Shown here in pieces: positions 44,455 through 53,823 of a DNA stretch of 64,000 nt. The position numbers and the translations under genes are program-made. The notes below the pieces were generated by a model. It saw only the letters and a program-made list of their open reading frames with translations, searched no databases and had not been told where the DNA came from. Within the stretch, counting starts at the first letter, position 1. Each line of letters begins with the position of its first letter. The DNA is from Congregibacter variabilis. GTDB taxonomy: Bacteria > Pseudomonadota > Gammaproteobacteria > Pseudomonadales > Halieaceae. Location of the stretch: NCBI RefSeq assembly GCF_045689235.1, contig NZ_CP136864.1:310001-374000 (forward strand). Reading direction: 5' to 3'.

Positions 44455-45588
44455 ATGGGACCACTCAACGGATATACCGTTATCGAATTGGCGGGCATTG
44501 GGCCGGCGCCCATGGGGGGCATGATGCTTGCCGATCTGGGTGCTGAAGTAATTCGTGTCGATCGGGCGGCCGCAAACGCGCCGTCACCGCTGGAGAGTGT
44601 CAGCGGTCGGGGTAAGAAGTCAGTAGTTTTGAATCTCAAGTCAGCGCAGGGCGTCGAAGCGCTTCTGCGCATGGTGGAAAACGCCGATGTAGTCATAGAT
44701 CCCTTTCGCCCCGGTGTCTGTGAAAAACTGGGCGTGGGTCCCGAGACTTGTCTGGCGCGGAATCCCAAACTGATTTTTGCCCGCATGACCGGTTGGGGGC
44801 AAGACGGGCCTTTGGCTGCGGCAGCAGGTCACGACATAAATTACATCGCACTCACAGGGGCTTTGTATGCCAATGGCGAAGCAGCGGGTCGCCCCATGCC
44901 GCCATTGAATCTGGTTGGCGATATGGGCGGTGGGGGTATGTTATTGGTCAATGGTGTTCTGGCAGCCTTACTTGAAACAGCAAGTTCTGGGCAGGGGCAG
45001 GTCATTGATGTAGCAATGGTGGACGGCGCTGCGCAGCTGATGTGGATGTTTCATACCTTTGAGGCAGCGGGACTTTGGAATGCCGAGCAACGTGAAGCGA
45101 ATATGCTTGATGGCGGCACTCACTTCTACAATACCTACGAGTGTTCCGACGGCGAGTATGTCTCTATCGGGTCTATTGAACCGCAGTTTTATGCGCTTCT
45201 TATGGAGAAGGCCGGGCTGTCCGATGCGGATTTTGCAGAACAGAACAATGCCCAGCGTTGGCCGGAGCAAAAACAGGCCCTTGGGGAAGTGATTCGGCGC
45301 AAGACTCGAGACGAATGGTGCGAGTTGATGGAGGGTACTGACGTTTGTTTTGCACCGGTGCTGCGATTCACCGAGGCACCGCAACACAGTGCAGCTATCG
45401 CCCGGGATAGCTACATTGAACTTGATGGTGTCGTACAGCCCGCACCCGCACCGCGGTTTTCCCGCACACCATCCAAGGTGGAGCACGGGGCTCATGCCAA
45501 TGGCGCGGACACGCAATCGGTGCTGGGCGCAATGGGGTTTGAAGCGCAGGAAATCGCCGCTCTGCGCGAGGCTGGCGCGATAAGCTAG
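44455..45588 (+). CDS. CaiB/BaiF-family CoA transferase (alpha-methylacyl-CoA racemase-like)
   Basis: A 377-residue class III CoA-transferase-fold protein. The catalytic aspartate is about Asp127 in AAAGHDINYIALTGALYANG; the latter motif resembles alpha-methylacyl-CoA racemases more than transferases. MLADLGAEVIRVDR and PFRPGVCEKLGVGPE are also typical. AGGAGA eight bases upstream supports the ATG at 44455, 17 bases after the dehydrogenase stop. In this operon it either loads CoA onto the acid substrate or flips a 2-methyl stereocentre before beta-oxidation. Confidence 0.9.
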   Translation: MGPLNGYTVIELAGIGPAPMGGMMLADLGAEVIRVDRAAANAPSPLESVSGRGKKSVVLNLKSAQGVEALLRMVENADVVIDPFRPGVCEKLGVGPETCLARNPKLIFARMTGWGQDGPLAAAAGHDINYIALTGALYANGEAAGRPMPPLNLVGDMGGGGMLLVNGVLAALLETASSGQGQVIDVAMVDGAAQLMWMFHTFEAAGLWNAEQREANMLDGGTHFYNTYECSDGEYVSIGSIEPQFYALLMEKAGLSDADFAEQNNAQRWPEQKQALGEVIRRKTRDEWCELMEGTDVCFAPVLRFTEAPQHSAAIARDSYIELDGVVQPAPAPRFSRTPSKVEHGAHANGADTQSVLGAMGFEAQEIAALREAGAIS

Positions 45589-45636
45589 GTTGACGCTCCT
45601 GCGCCGCATAATTACAGAACAGTTAGGGAACATACG

Positions 45637-46440
45637 ATGAGCGACTTGACCTACGATACATTGTTAATAGAAAAGCACGGACCAGTTGCCCGTCTGGTGA
45701 TGAATCGTCCAGAGAAACTGAACACTTTTTCCACAGCTCTGCGTCAGGAAATGATGTCGGCGGTGAATGCGCTGAATGCTGATCCACAGTTGAGGGTCAT
45801 TATTCTGGCTGGCGCCGGTCGGGCGTTTAGTGCAGGTGCTGATCTGGAGGATGGATTCGCAGGTGACGCCTCACAAGTAGGCCCCATGACCGAGCACTTG
45901 CTCAAAAGCGAGTATAAGCCGAGCATCCTTGGGATTACTGAATCCCAGAAACTGTGGATTGCCGAGGTGAGCGGTCCTGCAGCGGGCATCGGCAGCGCTT
46001 ATATGATGGCCTGCGATCTGGTTGTGATGACTAAGGGCGCGTATCTGTATCAGGCTTTTGCTGCTATCGGCCTAATTCCCGATGGTGGGGCAACCTGGCA
46101 ACTGCTGCGCGCTCTGGGACGCAAACGTGCACTAGAGGTCATCATTGGTGGTGAACGGCTATACGCTGAGCGCTGCCTTGAGTTGGGCTTGTGTAATCGA
46201 GTCGTGGAAGAAGGCGAGGAAACGCAAGCGACGCTGGAGTGGGCGGCTGACTTGGCAAAGAAGGCTCCGCTTGCCGTGCAGTTCAGCAAGAAGGCCTTGT
46301 CTATGGCTGCTGAGATGAATTTCGCGGAAATGATTTCGCAGGAGGCCGCCATGCAAAGTATTTGTATTTCGAGCGAGGATTCAACCGAGGGTGTAACCGC
46401 GTTCTTCGAGAAGCGTCCACCGGTCTTTAAGGGCCGCTAA
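45637..46440 (+). CDS. enoyl-CoA hydratase/isomerase (crotonase) family protein, PaaG-like active site
   Basis: A 267-residue crotonase-fold protein. The oxyanion-hole segments are AFSAGADLEDGF (about 65-76) and GPAAGIGSAYMMACD. At the position of the first catalytic glutamate of enoyl-CoA hydratase there is no acid; instead GLIPDGGATW carries the aspartate seen in PaaG-type isomerases, and a glutamate occurs further on in RALEVIIGGERL. It may therefore shift a double bond or open an epoxide rather than hydrate. It ends in EDSTEGVTAFFEKRPPVFKG, standard for the family. Part of the acyl-CoA operon. Confidence 0.9.
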   Translation: MSDLTYDTLLIEKHGPVARLVMNRPEKLNTFSTALRQEMMSAVNALNADPQLRVIILAGAGRAFSAGADLEDGFAGDASQVGPMTEHLLKSEYKPSILGITESQKLWIAEVSGPAAGIGSAYMMACDLVVMTKGAYLYQAFAAIGLIPDGGATWQLLRALGRKRALEVIIGGERLYAERCLELGLCNRVVEEGEETQATLEWAADLAKKAPLAVQFSKKALSMAAEMNFAEMISQEAAMQSICISSEDSTEGVTAFFEKRPPVFKGR

Positions 46441-46468
46441 CGATACTGTTCCAGCAGGAGAGCTAGTT

Positions 46469-47998
46469 GTGAGTTCCAAGGATCGCCAAGAGCTGAGGGA
46501 ACTGCGCGAGCGAATAGCTCGCGGCAGCGATGCGGGACGGCCCGGGGCTGTAGAGCGAAGACGCAAGAAGGGTTTTCGCACTGCGCGAGAGAATCTTGCC
46601 GACTTACTTCGCGATGGGCCCTTTGTAGAATACGGCGCCCTCGCCGTGGCCGCCCAGCGACAGCGTCGCGACTATGAAGAACTGCAAAGAGAGACACCGG
46701 CTGACGGTGTAATCACTGGGGTAGGCTCAGTAAACGGCGAGTACTTTGCCTCTGCCGAGTCGCGTACGGCGCTGGTCATATATGACTACAGTGTGTTGGC
46801 CGGGACCCAGGGCTTTTTTCACCACGCCAAGATTGATCGAATGCTTTGCATAGCTGCGCGCCAGCGCTTGCCGGTGATCATGTACACCGAGGGCGGTGGG
46901 GGCCGTCCGGGGGACACGGATGTTACGACCCAAATAGCGGGTCTCAATGTCGATACCTTCGCCAGCTGGGCAGCACTGAATACCGGGATGCCCAGGATTG
47001 TCGTAAACAATGGGTACTGCTTTGCGGGGAACGCAGCGCTTTTTGGCGCGGGCGATGTTCGCATTGCCACCCGCGCATCGAGCATTGGTATGGCCGGTCC
47101 GGCAATGATCGAAGGCGGTGGGCTCGGTAGTTTTCGTCCCGATGAAATCGGGCCGTCAGAGGTCCAGTGGCGAAATGGTGTGATTGATATCCTGGTGGAC
47201 GACGAAGCGGGAGCTACTGCCATGGCCCGGCGTGTTCTCTGGTATTTCCAGGGCGATGTTCCTCCGGGGGTCGCACAGGACCAAAAACCGCTGCGAGACG
47301 CCCTGCCCGAAGATCGTCGTTGGAGTTATCCGGTACGCGATATTATCGAGCGCCTATTTGATGTGAAGAGTTTTACCGAACTGCGTAGAGTCTATGGGCG
47401 TAGTGTTATTACCGGGTTTGCCCGACTCGGGGGGCGTGCCGTAGGCGTTTTGGCCAGCGACTGTCAGCAATTGGGCGGCGCTGTGGATAGCGATGCATCT
47501 GATAAGGCTTCGAGATTTCTGAATCTGTGCAATCGCACGGGTCTGCCGGTAGTGTCGCTGGTAGATACGCCGGGGTTTATGGTGGGGCCGGACAGCGAAA
47601 CGGCGGGCGCGGTGCATCGTATGTCCGGCTTGTTCGAAAGTGCTGCATCCCTGACGGTGCCTATTTTGGCGGTGTTTTTACGTAAGGCTTACGGACTTGG
47701 TGCCATGGCATTGGTCGGAGGGAGTTTTGCGGTACCTCATTTTGCCGCCGCCTGGCCTACCGGTGAATTTGGAGGCATGGGACTGGAGGGCGCCGTGCGA
47801 CTGGGATATCGCAAAGAGCTAGAGGCAGTGTCGGATCCTGAGCAACGACAACATTTGTTCGACAGGCTTTTAGCCGAGCTCTACGAAAAGGGTAAGGCCC
47901 TGGAAGCTGCAGCTCATCTTGAGATAGATGCCGTGATTGACCCGGCAGACACCCGTGATCAGTTGATAAACGCTCTTTATCAGCGCTCATGTAAATAG
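46469..47998 (+). CDS. acyl-CoA carboxylase beta-type carboxyltransferase
   Basis: A 509-residue carboxyltransferase with the two crotonase-like halves of propionyl-/acetyl-/methylcrotonyl-CoA carboxylase beta subunits. Motifs: ENLADLLRDGPFVEYG, AESRTALVIYDYSVLAGTQGFFHHAKIDRM, GGGRPGD, SIGMAGPAMIEGGGLG, VVSLVDTPGFMVGPDSE and RKAYGLGAMALVGG. GTG start with AGGAGAG eight bases upstream. A beta subunit needs a biotin carboxylase and biotin carrier; none is encoded in the window, so it either uses one elsewhere or acts as a decarboxylase or transcarboxylase. Between the crotonase and SDR genes of the same operon. Confidence 0.9.
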   Translation: MSSKDRQELRELRERIARGSDAGRPGAVERRRKKGFRTARENLADLLRDGPFVEYGALAVAAQRQRRDYEELQRETPADGVITGVGSVNGEYFASAESRTALVIYDYSVLAGTQGFFHHAKIDRMLCIAARQRLPVIMYTEGGGGRPGDTDVTTQIAGLNVDTFASWAALNTGMPRIVVNNGYCFAGNAALFGAGDVRIATRASSIGMAGPAMIEGGGLGSFRPDEIGPSEVQWRNGVIDILVDDEAGATAMARRVLWYFQGDVPPGVAQDQKPLRDALPEDRRWSYPVRDIIERLFDVKSFTELRRVYGRSVITGFARLGGRAVGVLASDCQQLGGAVDSDASDKASRFLNLCNRTGLPVVSLVDTPGFMVGPDSETAGAVHRMSGLFESAASLTVPILAVFLRKAYGLGAMALVGGSFAVPHFAAAWPTGEFGGMGLEGAVRLGYRKELEAVSDPEQRQHLFDRLLAELYEKGKALEAAAHLEIDAVIDPADTRDQLINALYQRSCK

Positions 47999-48062
47999 GC
48001 AGGCATCGAGGGAGTTCGAAAACGAGACCTCCCTCGGCAAAGAAATCAGGAGTTGTTCGACT

Positions 48063-48830
48063 ATGAAAGACCTTTTTAAACTTCAGGGCAAAGTAGCCGT
48101 AGTAACCGGTGGTTCTCGGGGCATTGGTGCAATGATCGCGCGAGGTTTTGTTCAGAGCGGGGTGAAGACCTACATAACTGCAAGACGTGCCGATGAACTT
48201 CAGGCAACCGCCGATGAGCTTTCCAGGATCGGGGAGTGTATTGCGGTGCCCGGAAATTTAGCCGAGTCAGAGGGAGTCGCAGCGTTTGCAAAGGAGATTG
48301 CTGCGCGAGAGTCAAAAGTTGATATTTTGATCAATAACGCCGGAGCGTCCTGGGGCGCGCCGTTGGATGAGTTCCCAGAAAGTGGCTGGGACAAGGTCAT
48401 GGATCTGAATGTGAAGTCTGTGTTCTTTCTTACTCAGGCCCTGCTGTCGCAACTAAGGGCCTCGGGGACAGCGGAAGATCCGGCACGGGTTGTCAATATT
48501 GGATCAATTAATGGTTTGTCCTATGCCCCGCTGCAAAACTATTCGTATACGGCGAGCAAGGCAGCTGTGCATCATTTAACGCGACAGCTCGCTGTAGATC
48601 TGGCTTCCTCGAATGTGAATGTGAATGCCATCGCACCTGGATTCTTTCCCAGCAAAATGACTGCGCACTTACTGGAGCACGAAGCTGAGATGGCTAAAGC
48701 AATCCCCCGGGGACGTATTGGCACACCGGAAGATGCTGCAGGAACCGCTATCTACCTCTGCTCTCGAGCATCGGCATTTGTTACGGGCCATATTCTTGTT
48801 CTTGATGGCGGGCAGGACGTCTCCGGCTGA
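48063..48830 (+). CDS. short-chain dehydrogenase/reductase (3-oxoacyl reductase-like)
   Basis: A 255-residue Rossmann-fold SDR. The cofactor loop is VTGGSRGIGAMIARG (about 15-30), with NNAG at about 92; the catalytic residues are Ser in NIGSING and Tyr/Lys in YSYTASKAA. Arg/Ala after beta-2 (TARRADE) suggests NADP(H). It resembles RhlG and FabG-type 3-oxoacyl or 3-hydroxyacyl reductases; in this operon it probably oxidises a 3-hydroxyacyl-CoA. AGGAG lies nine bases before the start. It ends the rightward operon and is convergent with rapA. Confidence 0.92.
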   Translation: MKDLFKLQGKVAVVTGGSRGIGAMIARGFVQSGVKTYITARRADELQATADELSRIGECIAVPGNLAESEGVAAFAKEIAARESKVDILINNAGASWGAPLDEFPESGWDKVMDLNVKSVFFLTQALLSQLRASGTAEDPARVVNIGSINGLSYAPLQNYSYTASKAAVHHLTRQLAVDLASSNVNVNAIAPGFFPSKMTAHLLEHEAEMAKAIPRGRIGTPEDAAGTAIYLCSRASAFVTGHILVLDGGQDVSG

Positions 48831-48866
48831 TGTAGACCGTTCCAAAGCTGGTTTAAATCCGTTCTC

Positions 48867-51608
48867 TCAGCGGCTTAGCACTAGTCGCACGCCCTGAAGT
48901 GTGGCTCGTGCGGTGCCGAGCGCCGCGAGTCCCGCAGCACGGCGATCTCGCAGGTCGTCGATCTCCTCGCGGCGGATAGCTGGGTTGACCTCTCTTAAGG
49001 AACTCAATCGCGCAATCTCTTCGTCCAGCTTTTTACCGTATTGTGCTGCGGCTTCGGCTTGACGGGCCTCCAGTTCGCTGGCGAAACTCTTCTCGGCGTC
49101 ATCGATTCGGGCTTCGATCTCCTCGCGAAGCTGGCGAACAATCTTGCTCACCGTTCCTCGCGGAAGCTTTTCGACGCGCTCGTTCAGGCGTTCGTGACTT
49201 AAGAGCTTGCTTAAGTCACGGCCGTTGGCATCAAGGAGCAGACGCCGGGGTGCCAAAGGGAGGTAACGTTGTAAGCCGAGTGCTCGCGGCGCGCTTAGCG
49301 ATACCGTGAACAACAGCTCGTACAGCCTTGATCCTCCGGGAACGCCTTTGAGGGTCATTGCACCGACGCTGGCCTGCCCCAGTGAGCTGCCCAACACTGT
49401 TGTCATGGCATTCTCCATCCAGGGATGCTCCCAGCCCAGGAATATCCAGTCTTCCCGTTGAAGCGCCAGATCCCGGGACACTGTCACCGTGCAACCGTCC
49501 TCAGGCACCTCCGGGAAAACCTCGAGTAATTCCTGTTCGCCCCGACGTAAGATACTGCTGTGCTCGCCGTGTTCTTCGTGCTCGATACCGGTTACGGCAC
49601 AAAGCGTCTCGAGGTATTCCCCCAAACTTACCGGATCTTCGATGTCGCTAATGGCCTTGCCCAGGGCAAGGCCTTGCTCAGCATTGCAAGAGCTTCGCTC
49701 CAAAAGCTTATCGCGACCCTCGCTTAACTCTTTTCTCGTGCGCGCCGTGAAAGTGGCAGTCTGCTCCAGGAGTTGATCAAAGTCCGGGCCGCGCTGGCGA
49801 AGTTGTTTTTCCAGCTCAATCTTGAATTTTGTGAGGATCATGTCGCCGGCTGAGCAGCTGGCCCGGAACAAGTCGATGCCTTCGTGATACCAGCGCATGA
49901 GTGTTTCCTGAGCGCTGCCTTGTATGTAGGGAACGTGAATGAAAATACGATCCCGCTGGCCGATGCGATCCAAACGTCCGATTCGCTGCTCTAATTGATC
50001 TGGATGCTCAGGAAGATCAAACAATATCAGGTGCTGCGCGAACTGAAAATTTCGACCCTCACCACCAATCTCTGAGCATATGAGGGCCTGAGCCCCTTGT
50101 TCCTGTTCAGCAAAATACGCTGCGGCTCGGTCACGCTCAATAAGACTTAGCTGCTCGTGGAAAGCTGCTGAGCGAATGCCTGCGCGAAGCTGCAGATAAC
50201 TCTCCAGCGCCAGTGCCGTTTCTGCTTTGGCACAGATCACCAGAACCTTTTCGGGACGTAGTGACTTGAGCTGCCCTACGAGCCAAGCCACACGTGGGTC
50301 TTCCTGTAGCCACTGCTCAGTGTCAATGTGTAGGTCTGGGTAGAGATCCTGGTAGATTGGATTGTCTACCGCGGGCAACGGGTGAGGGTGCATTTCTCGC
50401 GCCGGAAAGCCGCCGACGCTTGCCCGGGCGTTGCGAAACAATACCCGACCGGTTCCATAACGGTCCAAGAGGGCGGCAATCTGGCTTTCTGCGGACGCAT
50501 TGGGATCGATGTCCGCAGGCAATCCTTGTGCTGGCTCACCTTTATCAAGCGCATCGATAAGAGTGCTCCAGCGCTTATATTGAGACTCTTCCTCAACAAA
50601 TGCCGGAAAGTCATGGAATCGCTCCGGATCAAGCAGCGAGAGTCGTGCGAAGTGAGCCTCCTGTCCCACTTGCTCCGGCGTAGCGGTAAGTAGCAATAGT
50701 CCCGGGACCTGTGCGGCCATAGTTTCTAAGAACAGGAATTCCTCGCTCGGTGCATCTGCGCTCCAGGCCAGACGGTGCACTTCGTCAACGATGAGCATGT
50801 CCCAATCAGCGTCTAGCGCCAGAGCCCGTGCATTGGGGTCCAGAAACAGCGTGCTCGCGCAAAGCACCAACTGCTCCTCTTCGAAAGGATTAAGACCTTC
50901 GTCGCCCTCTGCAAGACGTGATTCATCAAACAAAGCAAATTGAAGGTTGAAGCGACGGCGCATCTCCACTAACCATTGAAACTGCAGGGACTCGGGAACC
51001 ATGATGAGGACGCGGCGACTGTCTCCGCTGAGTAACTGGCGATGAAGAATCATCCCTGCTTCGATGGTTTTTCCAAGACCAACTTCGTCAGCGAGGAGAA
51101 CTCGGGGTGCATGACGTTTACCGACTTCGTTAGCAACGAACAGCTGGTGTGGGAGAAGCGCGGTGCGCGTGCCCAGAAGCCCTCGGAGTCCGCTTTGCTG
51201 AAGTTCGTGGATGTGTGTGCAGGTCTGCATACGCAGGGCAAAGGCTGAATGGCTGTCAATTTGGCTGGCCAAGAGGCGCTGCCGGGGGGTTGCCAGATCT
51301 ATGTGATCGTCAAGGTCCAGCTCGGCTACCAGTTCACGCTGGCCGTCACTGGCTACCTCGTAAATTAGCAACTCCTGCTCCTCGTGGACCGCAAGCACTT
51401 GAAGCTTGCGTCCATCGCGGGTGTGCAAAGAATCCCCCTCGCGAAGTTTTACTCGGGTGAGCGGGGCGTTTTCTGTAGCGTAGGTACGCTCTTCTTCTAC
51501 CGCCGGAAAGTGCACGCTGACCCTGCGTCCATCCAGCTCCACAATAATGCCCAAGCCTAATTCACTGTCTGCGTGGCTCAGCCAGCGCTGTCCAATGGCG
51601 TAGCTCAT
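48867..51608 (-). CDS. rapA: RNA polymerase-associated helicase-like protein RapA
   Basis: A 913-residue Swi2/Snf2 ATPase that recycles RNA polymerase. It begins with two Tudor-like domains (AIGQRWLSHADSELGLGIIVELDGRRVSVHF), then the ATPase with Walker A LLADEVGLGKTIEAGM, Walker B VDEVHR, LLTATPEQ, motif V/VI in ICSEIGGEGRNFQFAQHLILFDLP and QRIGRLDRIGQRD. The C-terminal spacer and Rpb-like region are present; length is close to the E. coli protein. ATG at 51608 with AGGAGGAA about ten bases before, overlapping the tatD stop by four bases; 19 in-frame residues upstream are not family-like. Confidence 0.95.
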   Translation of the reverse strand: MSYAIGQRWLSHADSELGLGIIVELDGRRVSVHFPAVEEERTYATENAPLTRVKLREGDSLHTRDGRKLQVLAVHEEQELLIYEVASDGQRELVAELDLDDHIDLATPRQRLLASQIDSHSAFALRMQTCTHIHELQQSGLRGLLGTRTALLPHQLFVANEVGKRHAPRVLLADEVGLGKTIEAGMILHRQLLSGDSRRVLIMVPESLQFQWLVEMRRRFNLQFALFDESRLAEGDEGLNPFEEEQLVLCASTLFLDPNARALALDADWDMLIVDEVHRLAWSADAPSEEFLFLETMAAQVPGLLLLTATPEQVGQEAHFARLSLLDPERFHDFPAFVEEESQYKRWSTLIDALDKGEPAQGLPADIDPNASAESQIAALLDRYGTGRVLFRNARASVGGFPAREMHPHPLPAVDNPIYQDLYPDLHIDTEQWLQEDPRVAWLVGQLKSLRPEKVLVICAKAETALALESYLQLRAGIRSAAFHEQLSLIERDRAAAYFAEQEQGAQALICSEIGGEGRNFQFAQHLILFDLPEHPDQLEQRIGRLDRIGQRDRIFIHVPYIQGSAQETLMRWYHEGIDLFRASCSAGDMILTKFKIELEKQLRQRGPDFDQLLEQTATFTARTRKELSEGRDKLLERSSCNAEQGLALGKAISDIEDPVSLGEYLETLCAVTGIEHEEHGEHSSILRRGEQELLEVFPEVPEDGCTVTVSRDLALQREDWIFLGWEHPWMENAMTTVLGSSLGQASVGAMTLKGVPGGSRLYELLFTVSLSAPRALGLQRYLPLAPRRLLLDANGRDLSKLLSHERLNERVEKLPRGTVSKIVRQLREEIEARIDDAEKSFASELEARQAEAAAQYGKKLDEEIARLSSLREVNPAIRREEIDDLRDRRAAGLAALGTARATLQGVRLVLSR

Positions 51609-52435
51609 TGCGCGGCTTCCTCCTGTGGCTTTGGGAAAAACAAACGTTCGCTGTTGGCATAACACTCGATGAGGAGGTTCTCGATGGGCAAATCTTTAAT
51701 CTCTGCTATTTTTTCGGCGACAAATGGAATGTATCTGGGGCCATTACTGCGTCCCCGATATGGCACTGGTGTGAGGTAGGGGGCGTCCGTTTCCAGGAGT
51801 ATTTGGCTTACCGGGGTCAGCGCGACCGCATCCCTGACATTGTCAGCGCTATTAAAAGTGACCATTCCGTTAAAGCCGAGCATGAAGTCAGCTTCGATAG
51901 CGAATTCGGCCAGGGATAGCCCGGAGCTGAAACTGTGGATGACCCCACGTTTGGGAAGCGCGTCTAAATGCTCGCTCAATATGGCCTGCATATCGTCGTC
52001 GGCGTCCCGGCTATGGATAACCACGGGAAGCTGGCAGTCCGCGGCAATAGCCAGTTGATCGGCGAAGACCTTGCGTTGCACGGCCCTATCCGCGTGATCG
52101 TAAAAATAATCGAGGCCTATTTCGCCAATAGCTACTACCTTCGGGTTTGCAGCTCCGTTGCGTATGCGCTCGTCTACCTCGTCGGCATAGCTTTCTGCCT
52201 CGTGGGGATGTACACCCTGAGTACAAAAAACTCGGTCTTGGCTCTGCGCCATAGCTTGCACTGTCGCAAGATTGCCGGGGCTTACCGCGATGGTGATTAT
52301 GCGCTCGACCCCAACTTCGCGTGCAGCCTGCAGTTCTTCGGCAAGGGCATCGGCGTCCAAGTAATCAAGGTGGCAGTGTGTCTCGATAATAGGATGCGCG
52401 AAGCGCGGGATATCCCGGCGTTGTTTTTTGCTCAT
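51605..52435 (-). CDS. TatD-family metal-dependent deoxyribonuclease
   Basis: A 276-residue amidohydrolase-fold nuclease with 3'-5' DNase activity known in relatives. Metal ligands: His20 and His22 in ETHCHLDYL, Glu in AIGEIGLDYFY, His in VIHSRDAD, His in GVIHSFSS and Asp in LLETDAPYL; PVPYRGRSNGP follows. Overlapping the rapA start suggests translational coupling. Which paralogue it is (TatD, YcfH or YjjV) is not decided here, so no symbol is given. Confidence 0.93.
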   Translation of the reverse strand: MSKKQRRDIPRFAHPIIETHCHLDYLDADALAEELQAAREVGVERIITIAVSPGNLATVQAMAQSQDRVFCTQGVHPHEAESYADEVDERIRNGAANPKVVAIGEIGLDYFYDHADRAVQRKVFADQLAIAADCQLPVVIHSRDADDDMQAILSEHLDALPKRGVIHSFSSGLSLAEFAIEADFMLGFNGMVTFNSADNVRDAVALTPVSQILLETDAPYLTPVPYRGRSNGPRYIPFVAEKIAEIKDLPIENLLIECYANSERLFFPKPQEEAAQ

Positions 52436-52486
52436 AGGAGTTCAGAAGGTGTGTCGGACATAAAGTTGCGTCATTATATCGACTCT

Positions 52487-53776
52487 ATGCGTCTATTACC
52501 GACACTCATCTTTCTGAAGCTTCTGCTTTTTACGGCCCATGCCGTGGGGGCCGCGCAGCCCTATGGTAAAAACTTTGTTCAACTGGACGCGACTTGGGCG
52601 GAAGAAGAGGGCCCAGCCATGGTGCTCGCCCCGGCGCCGATGGCCAAGCCAGAGATGACCGAGCTGGTTCGTGCAATCAGCGAGCGGCTGACGCAGCAGG
52701 AGTTCCGCGACGGGCCTTACGCAGTGGGTTTAGCAGAAACACTGGACGAGCTTGCAAGAGCGCAGGAAGCAGTGGGGGCTCGGGAGGATGCCAGACACAG
52801 CCGGGACAGAGCCCTGCACCTGATTCGGGTTAACGATGGGCTATACAGCACAGCACAAAGGCCGATTCTTCGCGCAATTTTGGACAGCCTGCGTCGCGAC
52901 GGGGATTTCGCCGCGCTGGATGAGCGGTACGATTACTTTTTTCGCCTGTATGGCTCGGGCCGGCCGCCTTGGGACGGCTTGCGCTGGAGTGCAGTGATGG
53001 AATACCTGCGCTGGCAGCGGGAGGCGCTGCGCCGTGGTTTGGATAGCGATCCAATGCCTAGATTGTTGCGCTTGCATGGTTTGCATGAGGACCTACTTGC
53101 TAGTCTCGTTTTGCAGGTGGATGATCTGGATTTTCGACGGTTGGCGGACGCTACGTTTAGTCAGCTGAAAACCCTCTATCTCATAGAAGACATGATACGG
53201 CCCCAGCCCCAGCCCTTGCTTGGGAAGCAACGCAATGGTTTTTACCGCTCACAAGACCCCCGAGATTTTAACCTGCAACAGGAGAGGTTGGAGAGTCTGC
53301 AACGAATGGTTCGCGGGACCGGTCGCGGCCTCATTGAGGAGTTGCTGGCGGTCATTCCACCGCAGGAATCCAAGGCTCGCGCAGAAGCGGTACTGGCGCT
53401 GGCCGATTGGCTGCAGTGGCATGGTGCCACTCGCGAAGCGCGGGGCTTCTACGAGGACCTTTGGACTGAGCTGCGCACTGAGGGTTTACATGAACTCGCA
53501 CAGCGGTGGTTTTCCCAGCCGGTAGCGCTTCCGGACAACGGTGTGTTTTTCGAACGGGGTTTGGAGGAAGGCGAAGGGCCGATGGCAGTTCGCTTAAGCG
53601 TTAGGGAAAACGGCCGGGCCTCGGCAGATACAGCACCGCTTGCGCCGCGGTGGCAGCGATCGGCCATACAGCTCCAGCGCTATATTGCAGCGACCCGCTT
53701 TAGACCTGTTATTAAAAACGGCCAAGTATCGGCCGCAGAGAACATCCCGGTTAGCTACTGGCTCTTCAGCCCCTGA
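52487..53776 (+). CDS. exported helical protein of unknown function with TonB-like C-terminus
   Basis: A 429-residue protein I cannot place in a named family. Residues 1-23 (MRLLPTLIFLKLLLFTAHAVGA) are a signal peptide. Residues about 60-330 are helical and may be degenerate TPR-like repeats (AETLDELARAQEAVGAREDARHSRDRALHL; AEAVLALADWLQWHGATREARGFYEDLW). The last 80 residues (AVRLSVRENGRA, AIQLQRYIAATRFRPVIKNGQ) resemble the strand-helix-strand of TonB C-terminal-like domains. An alternative GTG start at 52451 has a better AGGAG but puts 12 polar residues before the signal sequence. Divergent from tatD. Confidence 0.7.
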   Translation: MRLLPTLIFLKLLLFTAHAVGAAQPYGKNFVQLDATWAEEEGPAMVLAPAPMAKPEMTELVRAISERLTQQEFRDGPYAVGLAETLDELARAQEAVGAREDARHSRDRALHLIRVNDGLYSTAQRPILRAILDSLRRDGDFAALDERYDYFFRLYGSGRPPWDGLRWSAVMEYLRWQREALRRGLDSDPMPRLLRLHGLHEDLLASLVLQVDDLDFRRLADATFSQLKTLYLIEDMIRPQPQPLLGKQRNGFYRSQDPRDFNLQQERLESLQRMVRGTGRGLIEELLAVIPPQESKARAEAVLALADWLQWHGATREARGFYEDLWTELRTEGLHELAQRWFSQPVALPDNGVFFERGLEEGEGPMAVRLSVRENGRASADTAPLAPRWQRSAIQLQRYIAATRFRPVIKNGQVSAAENIPVSYWLFSP

Positions 53777-53823
53777 GTTGAGAGCCCGTTGCGGCGAACA
53801 TCAGCGGAGAGGGCGCCCAATAG

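Noticed and set aside
51968..52486. Long in-frame extension upstream of the exported protein, antisense to tatD
   Set aside because: It reads the complement of a conserved nuclease gene; the signal peptide marks the real N-terminus.
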